Assembly (NCBI GenBank): GCA_002437725.1
Contig: DJRF01000026.1
Location: forward strand, 55,286 to 119,285
Length of the DNA: 64,000 nucleotides
Source: Treponema sp. UBA6367
GTDB lineage: Bacteria; Spirochaetota; Spirochaetia; Treponematales; Treponemataceae
Direction of reading: 5' to 3'
The position numbers and the translations under genes are program-made. Positions 24,759 to 32,975 of the stretch are shown here, piece after piece; position 1 is the stretch's first letter; each line of letters opens with the position of its first letter. Under the pieces are notes generated by a model. That model was not told the DNA's origin. It saw only the letters and a program-made list of their open reading frames with translations, and did no database searches.

Positions 24759-25028
24759 GTGTCGGTTGGTCAAATTGTAAATCTTATGAGAGATGGAATT
24801 TTCCAGATTTTTGTTTTAATTCTTCCAGTTCTTCTTGCAGCTCTTATTGTTGGTCTAATAATTGCAATTTTTCAAGCTGTTACTTCTATTCAGGAACAGA
24901 CGCTTACTTTTCTGCCAAAGCTTATTGTAATTCTTGTGGTTATAGCTTTAATTGGCGGCTGGATGTTTACAAGGCTTCGCGGTTACACAATAAATCTTTT
25001 TGAAATGATTCCAAATATCGCAAGGTAA
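24759..25028 (+). CDS. fliQ: Flagellar export protein FliQ
   Basis: An 89-aa protein with two TM helices (QIFVLILPVLLAALIVGLII and LPKLIVILVVIALIGGWMF) and the family element AVTSIQEQTLTFLPK between them. GTG 24759 is chosen because the GGAGG ribosome binding site (24750-24754) lies upstream of it and FliQ proteins begin MSxGQ...LMRDG; ATG 24747 would place the ribosome binding site inside the gene. Part of the FliPQR gate. Confidence 0.95.
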   Translation: MSVGQIVNLMRDGIFQIFVLILPVLLAALIVGLIIAIFQAVTSIQEQTLTFLPKLIVILVVIALIGGWMFTRLRGYTINLFEMIPNIAR

Positions 25029-25032
25029 AAAA

Positions 25033-25839
25033 ATGATAAATCAGATTGTGGACTTTGCGCCTTTTTTTCTTCTTGTTGCTGCCCGTTGCGCTGGTTTAAT
25101 ATTTACTCTTCCTTTTTTTTCAATGAGAACTGTTTCAAGAGTCGCTAAAGTTGCTTTTGTAGGTTATCTTTCTTATCTTCTTATGTCTTATGCAGATTTT
25201 TCTGCTTATAAAACTTTTATTAATGGAGATGGCGCTTTTACCCTGTATTACATTGCCTTGATTGCTGGCGAAGCAATGATTGGCATTATAATTGGATTTT
25301 ATGTTTCAATGATTTTGGCGGCTTTTAGCACTGGAGCCCAGTTTTTTGCGTTTCAAATGGGATTTAGTGCGGCTTCAACCTATGATTCGCTTTCGCAAGT
25401 AGAAAATCCTCTCTTGGGTCAATATTTTAACTTGGTTGCAATGATTATTTTTATGCAGAATAAATGGTTTCAAAAGCTTTTTATTCAAGGTCTTGCAAAA
25501 AGTCTTGAAACGTTAAACGTTTTTGGCATGATTGACGGCAGAGAAAAAATTATGGCCTTTCTTTTAAAGGGGCTTACAGAGCTTTTTGCAGACGCTCTAA
25601 TAATTTCTTTGCCAGTGATGGGAATCCTTTTACTGATAACAATCTGCACAGGCTTGCTTTCAAAGGCTGCTCCGCAGATGAACTTGCTTTCTGAAGGTTT
25701 TCCTATAATGATTTTGCTAGCTTTTCTTTTAATTTCTATGATGTTTAATTCTTTGTGCAATTTCTTTGCAAATTCTTTTGAATCTGGTTTTGCAGCTTTA
25801 TTTTCATTATTAAAGGCTGTCGGCAAGGACGGTTCTTAG
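25033..25839 (+). CDS. fliR: Flagellar export protein FliR
   Basis: A 268-aa polytopic membrane protein (about six hydrophobic segments). Family markers: LVAARCAGLIFTLPFFS at the N-terminus, GEAMIGIIIGFYVSMILAAFSTGAQFFAFQMGF in the middle (shortened GEAMIGIIIGFYVSMILAAF), and LLSKAAPQMNLLSEGFPI. Completes the FliPQR gate. Its TAG stop shares a base with the flhB GTG start. Confidence 0.96.
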   Translation: MINQIVDFAPFFLLVAARCAGLIFTLPFFSMRTVSRVAKVAFVGYLSYLLMSYADFSAYKTFINGDGAFTLYYIALIAGEAMIGIIIGFYVSMILAAFSTGAQFFAFQMGFSAASTYDSLSQVENPLLGQYFNLVAMIIFMQNKWFQKLFIQGLAKSLETLNVFGMIDGREKIMAFLLKGLTELFADALIISLPVMGILLLITICTGLLSKAAPQMNLLSEGFPIMILLAFLLISMMFNSLCNFFANSFESGFAALFSLLKAVGKDGS

Positions 25840-26933
25840 TGAGCTTTGAAGATATTGATTTACAATGGTTTGCTGCTGAAGATGAAGGGCGCACAGAAGA
25901 GCCTTCAGAGCTAAAACTAAAAAAAGCAAGAGAAGAAGGACGGATTGCAAAAAGTCAAGACTTAAACAGCGCTTTAGTTTTTCTTGTTTCGCTTTTGGTT
26001 TTAAATGTTTGCGCAAAAAATATTTTTTTAGGATGCACAGAAATCTGCACATTCTTTTTTAATCGCATAAACGATGATATAAATTCGCCTTCCTTTGTGT
26101 ATATATTTTTTAGAAGTCTTTTGCGTTTTGTTGTTCCTATAACTGCATCTGGCTTAGCTGTCGGGATTATTGCAAATATTGTGCAGAACAAGGGGTTTGT
26201 ATTTACTCCAAAGGCAATCCTTCCAAAATTTTCAAAAATAATTCCAAACTTTGCAGATTATTTTAAAAAATCTTTATTTTCGATGAAAGGTCTTTTTAAT
26301 ATTGCGAAGTCTTTAGGAAAAGTATCAATAATTATAATCATTTGTTTTTTTTTAATAAGAAAAAATATTCCAGAAATTCTTTTTACAATTCAAAATGGCG
26401 CAATTGTTGATTCTGTTTTGCTTATTTCTTCTATCGCTTCAAAGATGCTTTTTATAGCCGCTGTTTTGTTTTTAATAATTTCGATTTTTGATTATTTTGT
26501 GAACAAAAGAGAGTTTATGGAATCTATGAAGATGACAAAATATGAAGTAAAACAGGAATACAAGGAGATGGAAGGAGATCCTGAAGTAAAAAGCCGTCTA
26601 AAGCAGGCTCAAAAGCAATTGCTTCAGCAGAATATGCCAAAAATGGTAAAAGAATCTGATGTCGTTATAACAAACCCTACTCATTTTGCAGTTTCCTTAA
26701 AATATGACATAGCTGTAGCAGATGCTCCTACTGTAACGGCAAAGGGGGCTGATGAAATTGCTTTTCAAATGCGCCGTATTGCCACTGAAAACAATGTTCC
26801 TATTGTTGAAAATAGACCTTTGGCACGTGGACTATATACAGATACCGAAGTTGGTGATATAATACCAGAAAGTTATTTGTCTGTTCTTGCAACAATTTAT
26901 GCAGAAGTGTTAAAATATAACTCAAAAAAATAA
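25839..26933 (+). CDS. flhB: Flagellar export switch protein FlhB
   Basis: A 364-aa protein with GTG start. The N-terminus FAAEDEGRTEEPSELKLKKAREEGRIAKS (in part) is typical. Four TM helices follow, then the cytoplasmic domain with the autocleavage site NPTH at about residues 279-282 in VVITNPTHFAVSLKYD, and VPIVENRPLARGLY near the end. It controls substrate class switching in flagellar type III export. The spirochete and general family layout is fully conserved. Confidence 0.97.
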   Translation: MSFEDIDLQWFAAEDEGRTEEPSELKLKKAREEGRIAKSQDLNSALVFLVSLLVLNVCAKNIFLGCTEICTFFFNRINDDINSPSFVYIFFRSLLRFVVPITASGLAVGIIANIVQNKGFVFTPKAILPKFSKIIPNFADYFKKSLFSMKGLFNIAKSLGKVSIIIIICFFLIRKNIPEILFTIQNGAIVDSVLLISSIASKMLFIAAVLFLIISIFDYFVNKREFMESMKMTKYEVKQEYKEMEGDPEVKSRLKQAQKQLLQQNMPKMVKESDVVITNPTHFAVSLKYDIAVADAPTVTAKGADEIAFQMRRIATENNVPIVENRPLARGLYTDTEVGDIIPESYLSVLATIYAEVLKYNSKK

Positions 26934-26958
26934 GTAGCTTGTCTAGGGTGGGGACTTA

Positions 26959-29106
26959 ATGGCAATCGAAAATAAAAAAAAGGGTAGTATTCTCAATTTT
27001 ATATACAGCAATATTATGGCTGTTATGGCTATAGTTGTTGTATTAATGCTTGTTGTTCCCCTTCCAAAGTTTTTAATAGACACTTTTATGATTTTAAATC
27101 TGGCTTTGTCTGTTGTAATACTTTTAGTAGTAATATATACTCCGCGGCCATCTGCTTTTTCTTCATTTCCGCAAGTGATTCTTTTTGCAACAATTTTTGG
27201 GCTTGGCATAAATATTTCTTCAACAAGACTTATTCTTACTGCTAATGGCTCTAATCCTAATCAGTTGGCTAGCACCCAGAGCTCTATGGTTCAAGCTTTT
27301 GCAGATATTGTTACAGGCGGAAACAATATAATAATAGGATTTGTAATATTCATTATTATTATAGTTGTTCAAGTTGTTGTTATTACAAAAGGCGCTAGCA
27401 GAGTTTCTGAAGTTGCCGCAAGGTTCACTCTTGATGCAATGAGTACAAAATCTTTTGATATCGACAATCAGCTTTCTCAGGGCTATATCACTGAAGATGA
27501 AGCAAAAAAAATGAAAGAAGAACTTCGCGGTGATATAGATTTTTATTCTAATATGGACGGTTCTAGCAAATTCGTTTCAGGAAATGTAAAAGCGGGAATT
27601 TTTATTACTATTATAAATCTAATTGGCGGCTTTGCTATAGGAATGTTAAAAAATCATTTGTCTTTTTCAGAATCTCTTTCCATATATGCAAATCTTACTA
27701 TTGGAGACGGACTGTTAAGTCAGCTTCCTTCTTTAATGCTTTCTTTTGCAACAGGTATTCTTGTAACCGGTGATAAGTCAGATGTTGAGCTTGGCGAGCG
27801 GATTATACACGAATTTTCCGTTGATGGAACAATTTATGAAATTGTAGGCGTATTTCTGTGTGTAATCGGTGTCGCCCTTAGAAATGGAACTCAATTTCTT
27901 CTTATTCCGATTGGTGGACTTTTTATTTTTGTAGGAATAAGGTTGGCTAGAAAAAAGGATGATGAAAAAAAGATTGAGCTTGAAAAAGAAGTTGCAGAAA
28001 AGAATGCTAAAAAAAATGCTTCTGGCTCAAATCCGGAAAAGGATTCTTTTGCCCCTTTGGATCCGCTTTCACTTGAGCTTGGATATGGTTTAATTCCTCT
28101 TGTAGAAAAAGAAAATGGAGCTGAGCTTCTTGAACGAATTACGCGTATTCGTAAAGAGACAGCGCTTGACTTAGGGCTTAGCGTTCCGAGTATCCACGTT
28201 ATGGATAATATAAATATTCCGCCAAACGAATACATTTTTAAGATTAGAGGAATAGAAGCTGGAAGTTACTCTGTTAGACCTGGCTATTATATGTGCATGA
28301 ATGCGGGTTCAGTTACTGAGGAAATAAAAGGAGAGCCTACAAAAGATCCTGCTTTTGGAATGCCTGCAATATGGGTTCCAGAGGATCAGCGTTTTGATGC
28401 AGAGCAGGCTGGATATGCAGTTGTAGATTCTCCTACAATAATAGCTACTCATATAACTGAGATTATACGTTCTCATGCTTCTGAAATTCTTGGAAGGCAG
28501 GAAGTCGCTGCAATAATAGAAGCTACTAAAAAAACTAATCCTATCATTGTTGAAGAAGTAATGAACGGCAATGGACGCAAGTTCAGCTATGGGGATATTG
28601 AAAAAGTTTTAAAAGCTCTTCTAGCAGAGCAAGTTTCTATTCGTGATATAGTTACAATTTTGGAAACTCTTTCAAATTTTGGTTCTGTTCTTGGAAGCAC
28701 TTGGGATTTAGTAGCAAAAGTTCGTGAAGCGTTAGGTAAGCAAATATGCATGCAGTATGTTGATGAAGCTAATGTATTGCACGTTTATAGCCTTTCGCAA
28801 GGTTGGTCGCAAAAGTTTTTAGAGCATACGCAAGTTCCTGCAGATGGAAGCAAACCTTACGTTGCTTTTGATCCTGTGGATGGCAGAAAATGGATAAAGA
28901 GTGCTAGTGACATTTTAACTATCGGAAAAAAAAGAGGCTTTATGCCTATAATAATGTGTTCTAGTTTAATTAGATTAGAAGTAAAAAGCTCTTTAGAACG
29001 CGATATGCCAGGTGTTGTAGTGCTGTCCGAAAAAGAAATACTTGCTGCAGGCGCAGGAATAAAACTTGAAGTGCTTGGCGAAATTACTGATGAGGAAGGA
29101 AATTGA
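26959..29106 (+). CDS. flhA: Flagellar export protein FlhA
   Basis: A 715-aa protein with an N-terminal membrane domain (about eight TM segments to residue 330), including the FHIPEP region equivalent ITKGASRVSEVAARFTLDAM and the LLSQLPSLMLSFATGILVT segment. The large cytoplasmic C-terminal domain starts near residue 365 with LELGYGLIPLVEKENGAELL and carries PPNEYIFKIRG and QEVAAIIEATKKTNPIIVEE. It binds export chaperones and energises export. RBS GGGTGGGG. Confidence 0.97.
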   Translation: MAIENKKKGSILNFIYSNIMAVMAIVVVLMLVVPLPKFLIDTFMILNLALSVVILLVVIYTPRPSAFSSFPQVILFATIFGLGINISSTRLILTANGSNPNQLASTQSSMVQAFADIVTGGNNIIIGFVIFIIIIVVQVVVITKGASRVSEVAARFTLDAMSTKSFDIDNQLSQGYITEDEAKKMKEELRGDIDFYSNMDGSSKFVSGNVKAGIFITIINLIGGFAIGMLKNHLSFSESLSIYANLTIGDGLLSQLPSLMLSFATGILVTGDKSDVELGERIIHEFSVDGTIYEIVGVFLCVIGVALRNGTQFLLIPIGGLFIFVGIRLARKKDDEKKIELEKEVAEKNAKKNASGSNPEKDSFAPLDPLSLELGYGLIPLVEKENGAELLERITRIRKETALDLGLSVPSIHVMDNINIPPNEYIFKIRGIEAGSYSVRPGYYMCMNAGSVTEEIKGEPTKDPAFGMPAIWVPEDQRFDAEQAGYAVVDSPTIIATHITEIIRSHASEILGRQEVAAIIEATKKTNPIIVEEVMNGNGRKFSYGDIEKVLKALLAEQVSIRDIVTILETLSNFGSVLGSTWDLVAKVREALGKQICMQYVDEANVLHVYSLSQGWSQKFLEHTQVPADGSKPYVAFDPVDGRKWIKSASDILTIGKKRGFMPIIMCSSLIRLEVKSSLERDMPGVVVLSEKEILAAGAGIKLEVLGEITDEEGN

Positions 29107-29107
29107 A

Positions 29108-30382
29108 ATGACTAAAAACGATTCTACAATACCTACTCAGAAGATATTAGCTAGAAGTTTAGACGAAGCAAAGGAAAAACTTTATAAACTTTTTCAAAGT
29201 GATTATGAAATTGTTAATTTAAGGCAGGTTCTTAGGGGCGGTCTTTTTGGATTTGGGCAGCATGAAGAAATTGAAGTTTCTTACAGAGTAAAACCTCGTG
29301 GATTTTCTTCTGATTTTCATAAAAAAAGCGCTAATCCAGAAATGAGCAGAGGTGCAAATTTGCTTTCCAATACAGAAGATTCATTTTTAAAAAATAAGAA
29401 TGAAATTCTTCAAAAAAATGGTCTTACTGAAAAACTGATTACAAATATTCAGATAAACAATATCGAAAAGAAAATAGAAGACCTTACAAGAACTTTGCAA
29501 GAACAAACTGTTTCTGTTGCTACTGCAAATATTTCTGAACATCCAAATATAGTGAAGATTCAAAATCTTTTGGAAAATAATGAATTTTCGCTAAAATATA
29601 TAAGGTTCATTACAGAAAAAATAAAGAAAAATTTTTCTTTAGATGCTCTTGACGATTTTAAAAGTTTACAAATTGCTGTGGTTGACTGGATTGGAGAAAC
29701 AATTTCCATTTCTAAACAAAAAGTTCATAGAAAGCCTATCGTTACAATCATTGTAGGTCCTACTGGAGTTGGAAAAACAACCACTTTGGTAAAACTTGCA
29801 ACCCAATATACACTTTCCACAGAGCGGAATACAGGGGTAAGACCCCATATTCAATTTTTAACTACAGATTCTATGAGGGTTGGAGCAATTGAACAGCTTC
29901 AGCGTTTTGGAAGTATCTTTGATTGCGATGTAATAAAGGCAGAAAATGCTTCGGATTTAAAACAAGTTTTTGAAAGCCTAAAAGACTCTGTGGATGCAAT
30001 TTACATTGATACAAGTGGTTTTAGTCCTAATGATGCAACTCATATTGGTGCTATGAAAGAAACTTTAAGCATTCCAGGTATGAACGCTGAAGTTTATTTG
30101 GCTATGACCGCTTCTACAAAGGCTAGCGACTTAATAAATATCATGCAAAATTATGAGCCATTTGGTTATAGTTCTGTTATAATAACAAAGTGTGATGAAT
30201 CTGCTCATTATGGAAACCTTATAAGTGTTATGCACGAAAAAAATAAAAGTGTTTCCTATATAACAGATGGACAAAAGGCTGCAAGAAATATTAATAGAGC
30301 TGGTATCGTTGAGGCATTAATACGGCTAGAAGGTTTTGAAATTGATCGAGCACATATAGATGAAAAATTTGGAGAACATTAA
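29108..30382 (+). CDS. flhF: Flagellar placement GTPase FlhF
   Basis: A 424-aa SRP-type GTPase. ATG 29108 lies 1 nt after the flhA stop with GAGGAAGGAA upstream; an earlier in-frame start at 29066 lies within flhA. The N-terminal B region (about residues 1-140) contains ARSLDEAKEKLYKLF. The NG domain has P-loop IVGPTGVGKTTTLVKLA at about residues 215-231, TTDSMRVGAIEQLQRFG, and TKCDES as the G4-like motif. It sets the site and number of flagella, with FlhG next. Confidence 0.95.
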   Translation: MTKNDSTIPTQKILARSLDEAKEKLYKLFQSDYEIVNLRQVLRGGLFGFGQHEEIEVSYRVKPRGFSSDFHKKSANPEMSRGANLLSNTEDSFLKNKNEILQKNGLTEKLITNIQINNIEKKIEDLTRTLQEQTVSVATANISEHPNIVKIQNLLENNEFSLKYIRFITEKIKKNFSLDALDDFKSLQIAVVDWIGETISISKQKVHRKPIVTIIVGPTGVGKTTTLVKLATQYTLSTERNTGVRPHIQFLTTDSMRVGAIEQLQRFGSIFDCDVIKAENASDLKQVFESLKDSVDAIYIDTSGFSPNDATHIGAMKETLSIPGMNAEVYLAMTASTKASDLINIMQNYEPFGYSSVIITKCDESAHYGNLISVMHEKNKSVSYITDGQKAARNINRAGIVEALIRLEGFEIDRAHIDEKFGEH

Positions 30383-31272
30383 TGGAAGAACAGGCAGAAG
30401 AATTACGCGAGCTTTTAGGTAACGGAAGTTCAGATAGTAACAAGATTAAGACTGAAAAGAATCACTCTACAAGAATTATTGCCATTACAAGCGGTAAAGG
30501 TGGAGTTGGAAAAACAAATATTTCAGTCAATATGGCTATTGCGTATGCCCAGCTTGGAAAAAAGGTCATATTAATAGATGGTGACCTTGGAATGGCAAAT
30601 GTAAATGTTCTTTTGAACGTTGTCCCGCAATATAATCTTATGCACGTAATAAATAAGAAAAAGACGATGAAAGAAATCATTTTAGATACTGAATTTGGAA
30701 TAAAATTTATTGCTGGCGCAAACGGTTTTTCTAAAATTGCAAATCTAAATGAAGAGGAATTAAAGTATTTTGCAAAACAGTTTAGTGCCTTGCAAAATGC
30801 GGATATAATCATTATAGACACAGGCGCGGGAATTGCGAACAATGTGCTTCAGTTTGTTGCTGCTGCAGACGAAGTTTACGTTGTGACAACTCCAGAACCA
30901 ACTGCTATAACAGATGCGTATGGAATTATAAAAATTATTACAACAGAGATTGTGGATCGTCCTGTAAATCTAAAACTTTTAGTTAATAGAGTTCATTCTG
31001 CGGACGAAGGAAAAAGAATTTCTGAAAGGATAATAACTATTGTTGGACAATTTTTAGGGTATAAAGTTGATTATATAGGTTTTGTTTACGACGATCCCGT
31101 TGTTCAAGCTTCTGTGATTAGGCAAAAGCCGTTTATAGTTGTAAATCCAACTTCTAAACCTTCAGTATGCTTAAAACATATTGTAGGAAGAATTGAAAAG
31201 ACTGATATAGTTGGAAACGAAGGTGTTTCTAATTTCTTAAAGAAATTTTTAGGAAAGAAAAATAAATTTTAA
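30382..31272 (+). CDS. flhG: MinD-like ATPase FlhG
   Basis: A 296-aa ParA/MinD family ATPase, the FlhF partner that limits flagellar number. N-terminal EEQAEELRELLG resembles the DQAxxLR peptide by which FlhG stimulates the FlhF GTPase. The deviant Walker A SGKGGVGKTNISVNMA is at about residues 37-52, IDGDLGMANVNVLL and IIIDTGAGI follow. The C-terminal amphipathic helix is NFLKKFLGKKNKF. Start overlaps the flhF stop (TAATG). Confidence 0.95.
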   Translation: MEEQAEELRELLGNGSSDSNKIKTEKNHSTRIIAITSGKGGVGKTNISVNMAIAYAQLGKKVILIDGDLGMANVNVLLNVVPQYNLMHVINKKKTMKEIILDTEFGIKFIAGANGFSKIANLNEEELKYFAKQFSALQNADIIIIDTGAGIANNVLQFVAAADEVYVVTTPEPTAITDAYGIIKIITTEIVDRPVNLKLLVNRVHSADEGKRISERIITIVGQFLGYKVDYIGFVYDDPVVQASVIRQKPFIVVNPTSKPSVCLKHIVGRIEKTDIVGNEGVSNFLKKFLGKKNKF

Positions 31273-31326
31273 GAAATAAAATTAAGCATATTAAATAAAA
31301 AACTGTTTTTTTGCTAGAATATAGTA

Positions 31327-31332
31327 TATAAT
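31327..31332 (+). promoter_or_regulatory. Possible -10 element upstream of the 254-aa gene
   Basis: TATAAT in a 92-bp AT-rich gap after flhG. A weak -35 (TGTTTT, 31304-31309) lies at 17 nt. It could start a sub-operon containing sigma28 and fapA. Confidence 0.35.
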
Positions 31333-31364
31333 AGCATATATAAAAACAAATTTGAGGTGGGAAA

Positions 31365-32129
31365 TTGAAAAAAGGCAGATACATCATAGGTTTTTCTATT
31401 TTCGGTTTTCTTATTTCATTTTTTTTTGGGCTTTTTTCAAGATCAGGATTTGGAACGATTCTAATAAAAGCTCTTGTTTTTTCTGTAATTTTTGGACTTT
31501 TAGGCTTTGCGGTAAGTTTTGTTTTTGGTAATTTTCTTGAATCAGATGCCAATTCTTCAATTTCTACCGAGCCAAAGAGTTCTAGTTCTGGAAAATCAGA
31601 ACATAAGGTTGACATAATGGTTCAAGATGAAGAGCTTCCTTCCGATGGGACTACACAGGCTTTTAACGTAGGAAGCAATCATTCTATGTTGAATCAAAGC
31701 GATCTTGAAACTGAAACCGAAAATAAAGATAACGTTTCGGAAAAAGAACAAAATGCGGTAGCTTCAGCGAATAAGGAAGCTACTTCTGGTTTTGTTCCTC
31801 TTTCTTCAGGCGAAAATCTTTCTAATTTTTCTGGTACAGAGGCAAAAAACTTAAATGAAGTGGAAAAAGACGGTTCGAATAAAAAAGAACCTGCTTCTAA
31901 GACTTCAGCATCCATTTCTGACGATTTAGATGAATTGGATAATCTTCCAGATTTAGGAGATATTCCAACATCTTCTGACATCCTTCCTACACAGGAGGAA
32001 CAAATGGTAGAAGATTCGGATTTTTCTAAAAATGGGGCTTCTAGCAAAGATGTTGATTCTTTTGCGAGAGGAGAAGACAGTGCTCTTATGGCTAAGGCAA
32101 TAAGTACGTTGTTGGCTAAAGATAAGTAA
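31365..32129 (+). CDS. Membrane protein of unknown function in the motility cluster
   Basis: A 254-aa protein from TTG 31365 with strong GAGGTGGG upstream. Two TM helices at the N-terminus (IIGFSIFGFLISFFFGLF and ALVFSVIFGLLGFAVSFVFG) are followed by a long acidic Ser/Glu/Asp-rich cytoplasmic tail with DLDELDNLPDLGDIPTSSDI and a C-terminal ALMAKAISTLLAKDK. No family recognised. The position between flhG and fliA is typical for treponemes, so a motility or cell-pole role is inferred from context only. Confidence 0.75.
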   Translation: MKKGRYIIGFSIFGFLISFFFGLFSRSGFGTILIKALVFSVIFGLLGFAVSFVFGNFLESDANSSISTEPKSSSSGKSEHKVDIMVQDEELPSDGTTQAFNVGSNHSMLNQSDLETETENKDNVSEKEQNAVASANKEATSGFVPLSSGENLSNFSGTEAKNLNEVEKDGSNKKEPASKTSASISDDLDELDNLPDLGDIPTSSDILPTQEEQMVEDSDFSKNGASSKDVDSFARGEDSALMAKAISTLLAKDK

Positions 32130-32145
32130 AATAAGGATAATCTTT

Positions 32146-32973
32146 ATGGAAGAGAATTTGGACAAAACAATAGAAGAAGATACATCAGTGACATCTATAA
32201 ATGATGAAAAAGAAGAAGATTTGCTCTGGGAAGAATTTCATAAAACAAAGTCCTCAAAAATACGAGATAAATTTATTCGTCAGTATATGCCATTGGTAAA
32301 ATATGTTGCTGGAAAAGTAGCTGTAGGAATGCCTAATAGCATAGAGTTTGATGATTTAGTAGGTTTTGGGCAGTTTGGACTCTTAGATGCAATAAATAAA
32401 TATGATCCTGCAAAGGGTGTAAAATTTAAAACCTATGCGGTAACAAGAATCCGCGGTGCAATTTTCGATGAGTTACGGCAAATAGATTGGGTTCCTCGGT
32501 CTGTGCGTCAAAAATCAAGAGAAATAGAAGATGCCATTGTAAGCCTCGAGTCAAGACTTGGACGTACCGCAAGCGATAGTGAAATTGCTAAAGAATTAAA
32601 AATGACTGAGGACGAATATCACAGAACTGTTATGAAAGTTTCTGGAACCAGTATTCTTTCCTTAAACGAAGTCTGGTATTCAGGTGACGATAACGACAGT
32701 ATGTCCATAGGTGATAGCATTGAATCTCCTTCAAGCATGAATCCTGACGTAATTGCAGAACGCGAAGAAATTCGTAAAGTTATAATTCAAGCTATAAACG
32801 AACTTCCTGAAAAAGAAAAAATGGTTATAGTTTTGTACTATCACGAAGATTTGACTTTCAAAGAAATTGGAGAAGTTCTTGAAGTTAGTGAATCAAGAAT
32901 TTCGCAGTTGCACACAAAAGCTAATTTGCGCCTGCGCGCAAAGCTTACAAACCTTAGAAAAGGAATTATGTAA
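32146..32973 (+). CDS. fliA: RNA polymerase sigma factor for flagellar genes (sigma28, FliA/WhiG)
   Basis: A 275-aa sigma70-family factor of the FliA/WhiG class. Region 2 reads YMPLVKYVAGKVAVGMP to GFGQFGLLDAINKYDPAKGVKF (split); region 2.4 is TYAVTRIRGAIFDELRQIDW with VPRSVRQKSREIE of region 3. Region 4 is LPEKEKMVIVLYYHEDLTFKE and LEVSESRISQLHTKA. It directs transcription of late flagellar genes such as filament and chemotaxis genes. fapA follows after 2 nt. Confidence 0.96.
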   Translation: MEENLDKTIEEDTSVTSINDEKEEDLLWEEFHKTKSSKIRDKFIRQYMPLVKYVAGKVAVGMPNSIEFDDLVGFGQFGLLDAINKYDPAKGVKFKTYAVTRIRGAIFDELRQIDWVPRSVRQKSREIEDAIVSLESRLGRTASDSEIAKELKMTEDEYHRTVMKVSGTSILSLNEVWYSGDDNDSMSIGDSIESPSSMNPDVIAEREEIRKVIIQAINELPEKEKMVIVLYYHEDLTFKEIGEVLEVSESRISQLHTKANLRLRAKLTNLRKGIM

Positions 32974-32975
32974 AT